Of a DNA stretch of 7,601 nucleotides, positions 5,105 to 7,601 are shown in pieces (the stretch's first letter is position 1; every line of letters begins with the position of its first letter). The notes beneath the pieces are model-generated. The model saw nothing but the letters and a program-made list of their open reading frames with translations. It searched no databases and was not told the origin of the DNA. A program made the position numbers and the translations under genes. The DNA comes from Bacteroidales bacterium (lineage in GTDB: Bacteria; Bacteroidota; Bacteroidia; Bacteroidales; UBA7960): assembly GCA_003557765.1 (NCBI GenBank), contig PWNO01000187.1, forward strand, positions 1-7,601, given 5' to 3'.

Positions 5105-6790
5105 ATGAAAGAAGAAAACAACAACACCCCCTCTTTGAATTTTTTAGAGCAGATCATCGTGAGGGACTTGGAAGACAACCGGACGAGCGGGCGGGTGCAT
5201 ACGCGCTTCCCCCCGGAGCCCAACGGCTACCTGCATATTGGCCACGCCAAGTCAATCTGCCTGAATTTCGGACTGGCAGACAAGTACGATGGCAAATGCA
5301 ATCTGCGCTTCGACGACACCAATCCCACCAAGGAAAACGTTGGCTACGTGAATGCCATCAAGGAAGACGTAGAATGGTTGGGATTCGACTGGGAAGACAG
5401 GGAGTATTATGCTTCCGATTATTTTGAGAAGCTTTATGAGATGGCTGTTTTTCTCATTAAGAAAGGGAAAGCCTTTGTTTGTGAGATGACAGGTGAAGAG
5501 ATTGCCGCTGGAAGGGGGACACCGTCGATGCCTGGCAGGATCAGTCCGTGGCGCGACAGGCCCGTGGAAGAGAGCCTGGACCTGTTCGAGCGCATGCGTA
5601 ACGGTGACTTTCCTGATGGCAGTCACGTGTTGCGTGCTAAGATCGACATGGCCTCTCCCAACATGCACATGCGCGACCCGGTGATGTACCGGATCATGCG
5701 GGCTCATCACCACCGCACTGACGATCAGTGGTGCATCTATCCGATGTACGACTGGGCACACGGTCAGAGCGATTACATGGAAAACATCACCCACTCCATC
5801 TGCACCCTGGAATTTGAAGTGCACCGCCCGCTATACAATTGGTTCCTTGATGCCCTTGAGATCACGGAAAACAGGCCAAGACAGTTTGAATTCGCCCGCC
5901 TCAACCTGAACTACACGGTGATGAGCAAACGCAAGCTCCTTGAGCTGGTGGAAGGCGAACACGTGGCTGGCTGGGACGATCCCAGGATGCCCACCATCTC
6001 CGGATTGCGCCGCAGGGGTTACACCCCGGCATCCATCCGGGTGTTTTCCGATAAAGTGGGTGTGGCAAAACGGGAAAATGTCATCGACATGGCCCTCCTG
6101 GAACACTGCATTCGCGAAGATCTTAACAAAAACGCACCCCGCGTGATGGGTGTGCTCGACCCGGTAAAACTCATCATCGACAACTACCCTGACGAACAGG
6201 TGGAAGAGCTCGAGGCCACGCGTAACCCCGAAAAGCCCGAGGACGGTCACCGCATGGTACCCTTCAGCAAGGTGCTCTATATCGAACGCAAGGATTTCAT
6301 GGAAGACCCGCCGAAGAAGTTCTTCCGCCTCTCCCCGGGCAAAGAGGTTCGCCTGAAGTATGCTTACATCATCAAATGCGAGCGCGTGGAGAAAGATGAA
6401 AAAGGACAAATCACTGCCATCCACTGCACCTATGACCCGGAAACCCGAAGCGGCCTATCTGGCAGCACCCGAAAGGTTAAAGGCACCCTGCACTGGGTAA
6501 GTGCCGCTCACGCCCTGAAAGCCGAAGTGCGGCTGTATGACAGGCTTTTTAACGTACCTGAGCCGGATGATGTACCCGAAGATGGCGATTTTAAAGACAA
6601 TCTCAACCCGGAATCCCTGGAAGTGATCACCGGACTGCTCGAGCCAAGCGTAAAGGAGGCCAAACCGGGTGAGCGTTTTCAGTTTGAACGTACCGGGTAC
6701 TTCTGTATCGATCTGGACAGCAGTGCAGAAAAGCTGGTTTTCAACCGTACTGTGACGTTAAGGGACTCGTGGGCGAAAATGCAGAAATGA
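5105..6790 (+). CDS. glnS: Glutaminyl-tRNA synthetase
   Basis: This class I synthetase charges tRNA-Gln with glutamine using ATP in the cytoplasm. At 561 residues it is close to the usual bacterial length (about 555). [15 protein letters not shown] (36-50) contains the HIGH motif (44-47) and is typical of GlnRS rather than Glu[10 protein letters not shown] (67-74) and VMSKRKL (272-278, the KMSKS-type loop) complete the catalytic half. Residues about 345-561 form the two beta-barrels that read the anticodon, ending with the conserved [11 protein letters not shown] (546-556). The ATG at 5105 is chosen; an upstream TTG at 5078 would add nine residues translated from the octamer repeat. No Shine-Dalgarno sequence is seen, which is common in Bacteroidota. 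The gene implies that this organism makes Gln-tRNA directly. Its downstream neighbour on the same strand is tRNA-Gln. Confidence 0.98.
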   Translation: MKEENNNTPSLNFLEQIIVRDLEDNRTSGRVHTRFPPEPNGYLHIGHAKSICLNFGLADKYDGKCNLRFDDTNPTKENVGYVNAIKEDVEWLGFDWEDREYYASDYFEKLYEMAVFLIKKGKAFVCEMTGEEIAAGRGTPSMPGRISPWRDRPVEESLDLFERMRNGDFPDGSHVLRAKIDMASPNMHMRDPVMYRIMRAHHHRTDDQWCIYPMYDWAHGQSDYMENITHSICTLEFEVHRPLYNWFLDALEITENRPRQFEFARLNLNYTVMSKRKLLELVEGEHVAGWDDPRMPTISGLRRRGYTPASIRVFSDKVGVAKRENVIDMALLEHCIREDLNKNAPRVMGVLDPVKLIIDNYPDEQVEELEATRNPEKPEDGHRMVPFSKVLYIERKDFMEDPPKKFFRLSPGKEVRLKYAYIIKCERVEKDEKGQITAIHCTYDPETRSGLSGSTRKVKGTLHWVSAAHALKAEVRLYDRLFNVPEPDDVPEDGDFKDNLNPESLEVITGLLEPSVKEAKPGERFQFERTGYFCIDLDSSAEKLVFNRTVTLRDSWAKMQK

Positions 6791-6923
6791 AGCAGGGCTT
6801 GAGGGTTGAAGCTGAGGTTTTGAAGTGCGGGCTTTGACACACGCCTAATAGGCATTGACCGCCTGGTTGGTCTGTTAAACCATTTGGGTCCATATAAAGC
6901 TGTTGGTACGATCGTCAGGAGTG

Positions 6924-6956
6924 TTGCTTAGTTTTTTCGAATATTTTTTAACTTTG
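6924..6956 (+). promoter_or_regulatory. Candidate promoter of tRNA-Gln
   Basis: TAACTTTG (6949-6956) matches TAnnTTTG exactly and ends 12 nt before the tRNA 5' end. A TTG at 6924-6926 lies 22 nt upstream, slightly longer than the usual spacing. A dedicated promoter means the tRNA need not depend on glnS transcription. Confidence 0.6.
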
Positions 6957-6968
6957 CACCCTCAAAAA

Positions 6969-7041
6969 TGTCCCGTGGTGTAATTGGCAACACGTCTGAC
7001 TCTGGATCAGAAGAGTCCAGGTTCGAACCCTGGCGGGACAA
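6969..7041 (+). tRNA. tRNA-Gln (anticodon CTG)
   Basis: A complete cloverleaf is present. The acceptor stem is TGTCCCG with CGGGACA, the D stem is GTG with CAC, the anticodon stem is TCTGA with TCAGA around CTCTGGA, and the T arm is CCAGG-TTCGAAC-CCTGG. The anticodon CTG is at 7002-7004 and reads CAG codons. The first pair is U1-A72, typical of tRNA-Gln. The discriminator is A, and no CCA follows, so the CCA end must be added enzymatically. A second tRNA-Gln (TTG) would be expected elsewhere in the genome. Confidence 0.97.
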
Positions 7042-7045
7042 CTTA

Positions 7046-7087
7046 AAAATCAGCCCCTTGCAAGGTTTTTGTGAGGGGCTTGATTTT
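7046..7087 (+). terminator. Intrinsic terminator after tRNA-Gln
   Basis: AAAATCAGCCCCT (7046-7058) pairs with AGGGGCTTGATTTT (7074-7087) through one bulged T. The stem is 13 bp with a 15-nt loop and ends in a short T-run. It begins 5 nt after the tRNA, which fits a dedicated terminator. Confidence 0.8.
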
Positions 7088-7128
7088 ACCGGACAAATAA
7101 TAAAGCATTTGAAAAGATCAAGCGGGAA

Positions 7129-7177
7129 TTACCTGGCACCTCCCAGTAGATAATAGCAAGACATTGCCAACAGGTAA
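7129..7177. repeat. Imperfect inverted repeat
   Basis: TTACCTGGCA (7129-7138) pairs with TGCC (7165-7168) and AGGTAA (7172-7177) across a 3-nt bulge, with a loop of about 26 nt. It lies in the gap between the converging tRNA-Gln and the last gene. No T-run follows directly, so a terminator role is uncertain. Confidence 0.3.
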
Positions 7178-7250
7178 ATACTTCTTCCTAAAATATTCCC
7201 TGAAGGCAAAAATACCCGCTATCAGCGCACATAACTGATTACGAAATTGA

Positions 7251-7591
7251 CTAATAATAAGCTGAGTGTGTAATGTGGATGGTTACCTGTTCTGCATCGC
7301 CCTCAGTAACTGTTACAGCATGGATATATCCTTCGCTGTTCCAAAGGTTGGCATAAAACTTCCCTTCTTCTTCGATAAAAATAGAGTAGTTCCCTGGCGG
7401 AAGGGCAGCTTCAAAAAACCCTTCAGCGTCGGTTTTCACTTTAGCTAATCGCTGGGATTGAATGTTTATATGGAATCCACCTCCCTGATGTTCCGCTTCA
7501 GTCCGATGCGTGTATTCATGGATATGCACCGCTCTAACCACAGGATACCGGAAACAGCTGCTTTCCAAAGCCCCAGGCATGCAGTTTCCTT
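7251..7591 (-). CDS. Carboxypeptidase regulatory-like protein, 5'-truncated
   Basis: Only the 3' part of the gene is present: 109 residues from the first ATG (7580) to the TAG at 7251. The segment VKTDAEGFFEAALPPGNYSIF (48-68) followed by EEEGKFYANLW (70-80) is typical of small Bacteroidota beta-sandwich proteins of the carboxypeptidase regulatory-like type, usually exported. The ATG at 7580 is probably internal. The three codons before it read G-N-C, so the peptide continues upstream as GNCMPG, matching the EGNxMPG turn that I recall from this family. An in-frame TAA just before that uses base 7592, the first adapter base, so it is likely an artefact. The true start, signal peptide and any lipobox are missing. 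The family call is moderately sure and the function is unknown. Confidence 0.72.
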
Positions 7592-7601
7592 AGATCGGAA
7601 G
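7592..7601 (+). other. Probable residual Illumina adapter at contig end
   Basis: The final ten bases, AGATCGGAAG, are identical to the start of the TruSeq adapter. A ten-base match exactly at the sequence end is very unlikely by chance. These bases should not be read as genome. Confidence 0.85.

Noticed and set aside
5252..6424. Two long minus-strand reading frames (5252-5824 and 5831-6424) opposite glnS
   Set aside because: They lie entirely antisense to an unmistakable glnS. Their translations resemble no family I know and look like codon-shadow products of the GC-richer synthetase gene.
6791..6968. Search for a glnS terminator or small gene between glnS and tRNA-Gln
   Set aside because: Only a tiny palindrome (GCCTA-A-TAGGC) is visible. 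Its loop is too small and no T-run follows, so no terminator or gene is called.
6968..7153. Plus-strand 61-codon frame running through tRNA-Gln and its terminator
   Set aside because: It translates a tRNA gene and a terminator hairpin, so it is not a protein gene.
1..7601. CRISPR arrays, insertion sequences, integrases or phage genes
   Set aside because: No spaced direct repeats, transposase motifs or terminal inverted repeats were seen. The window looks chromosomal.

Overview
The window looks like a stretch of a Bacteroidota genome, probably a Bacteroidales or Marinilabiliales relative. Four things point that way: the protein families (a DUF4382 lipoprotein, a barrel protein with an N-terminal anti-sigma-like region, a CWC protein and a bacterial GlnRS), the absence of clear Shine-Dalgarno sequences, -7 boxes of the type TAnnTTTG, and short-period tandem repeats between genes. 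The last ten bases (7592-7601) equal the start of the Illumina TruSeq adapter, so the right edge is probably a contig end carrying untrimmed adapter.

Left half (24-3555, all on the minus strand). In transcription order this holds a lipoprotein (3555-2812), an ECF sigma factor (2809-2261), a 400-residue protein with a cytoplasmic N-terminus, one inner-membrane helix, a long linker and a C-terminal outer-membrane barrel (2257-1055), and, after 122 bp, a DUF4382 lipoprotein (932-24). The first three genes are separated by only 2 and 3 nt. The sigma/barrel pair matches the ECF / dual membrane-spanning anti-sigma (Das/Dma) arrangement described in Bacteroides thetaiotaomicron. The two lipoproteins at the ends appear distantly related to each other. 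The inferred job is a one-protein relay of outer-membrane state to transcription, with lipoproteins as cargo, target or sensor. This is the most interesting part of the window.

Middle (3556-4880). A tRNA-Cys(GCA) on the minus strand has its own Bacteroidota-type promoter and a hairpin terminator. It is followed by about 280 bp with no convincing gene, then a small eight-cysteine CWC protein and dihydroneopterin aldolase (folB), both on the minus strand.

Right half (4881-7601). glnS, encoding glutaminyl-tRNA synthetase, diverges from folB. Its downstream neighbour on the same strand is tRNA-Gln(CTG), the substrate of that enzyme, with its own -7 box and terminator. The last gene, on the minus strand, is the 3' part of a small regulatory-like beta-sandwich protein. 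It is cut off at its 5' end by the contig edge, and the apparent upstream stop codon is made with an adapter base.
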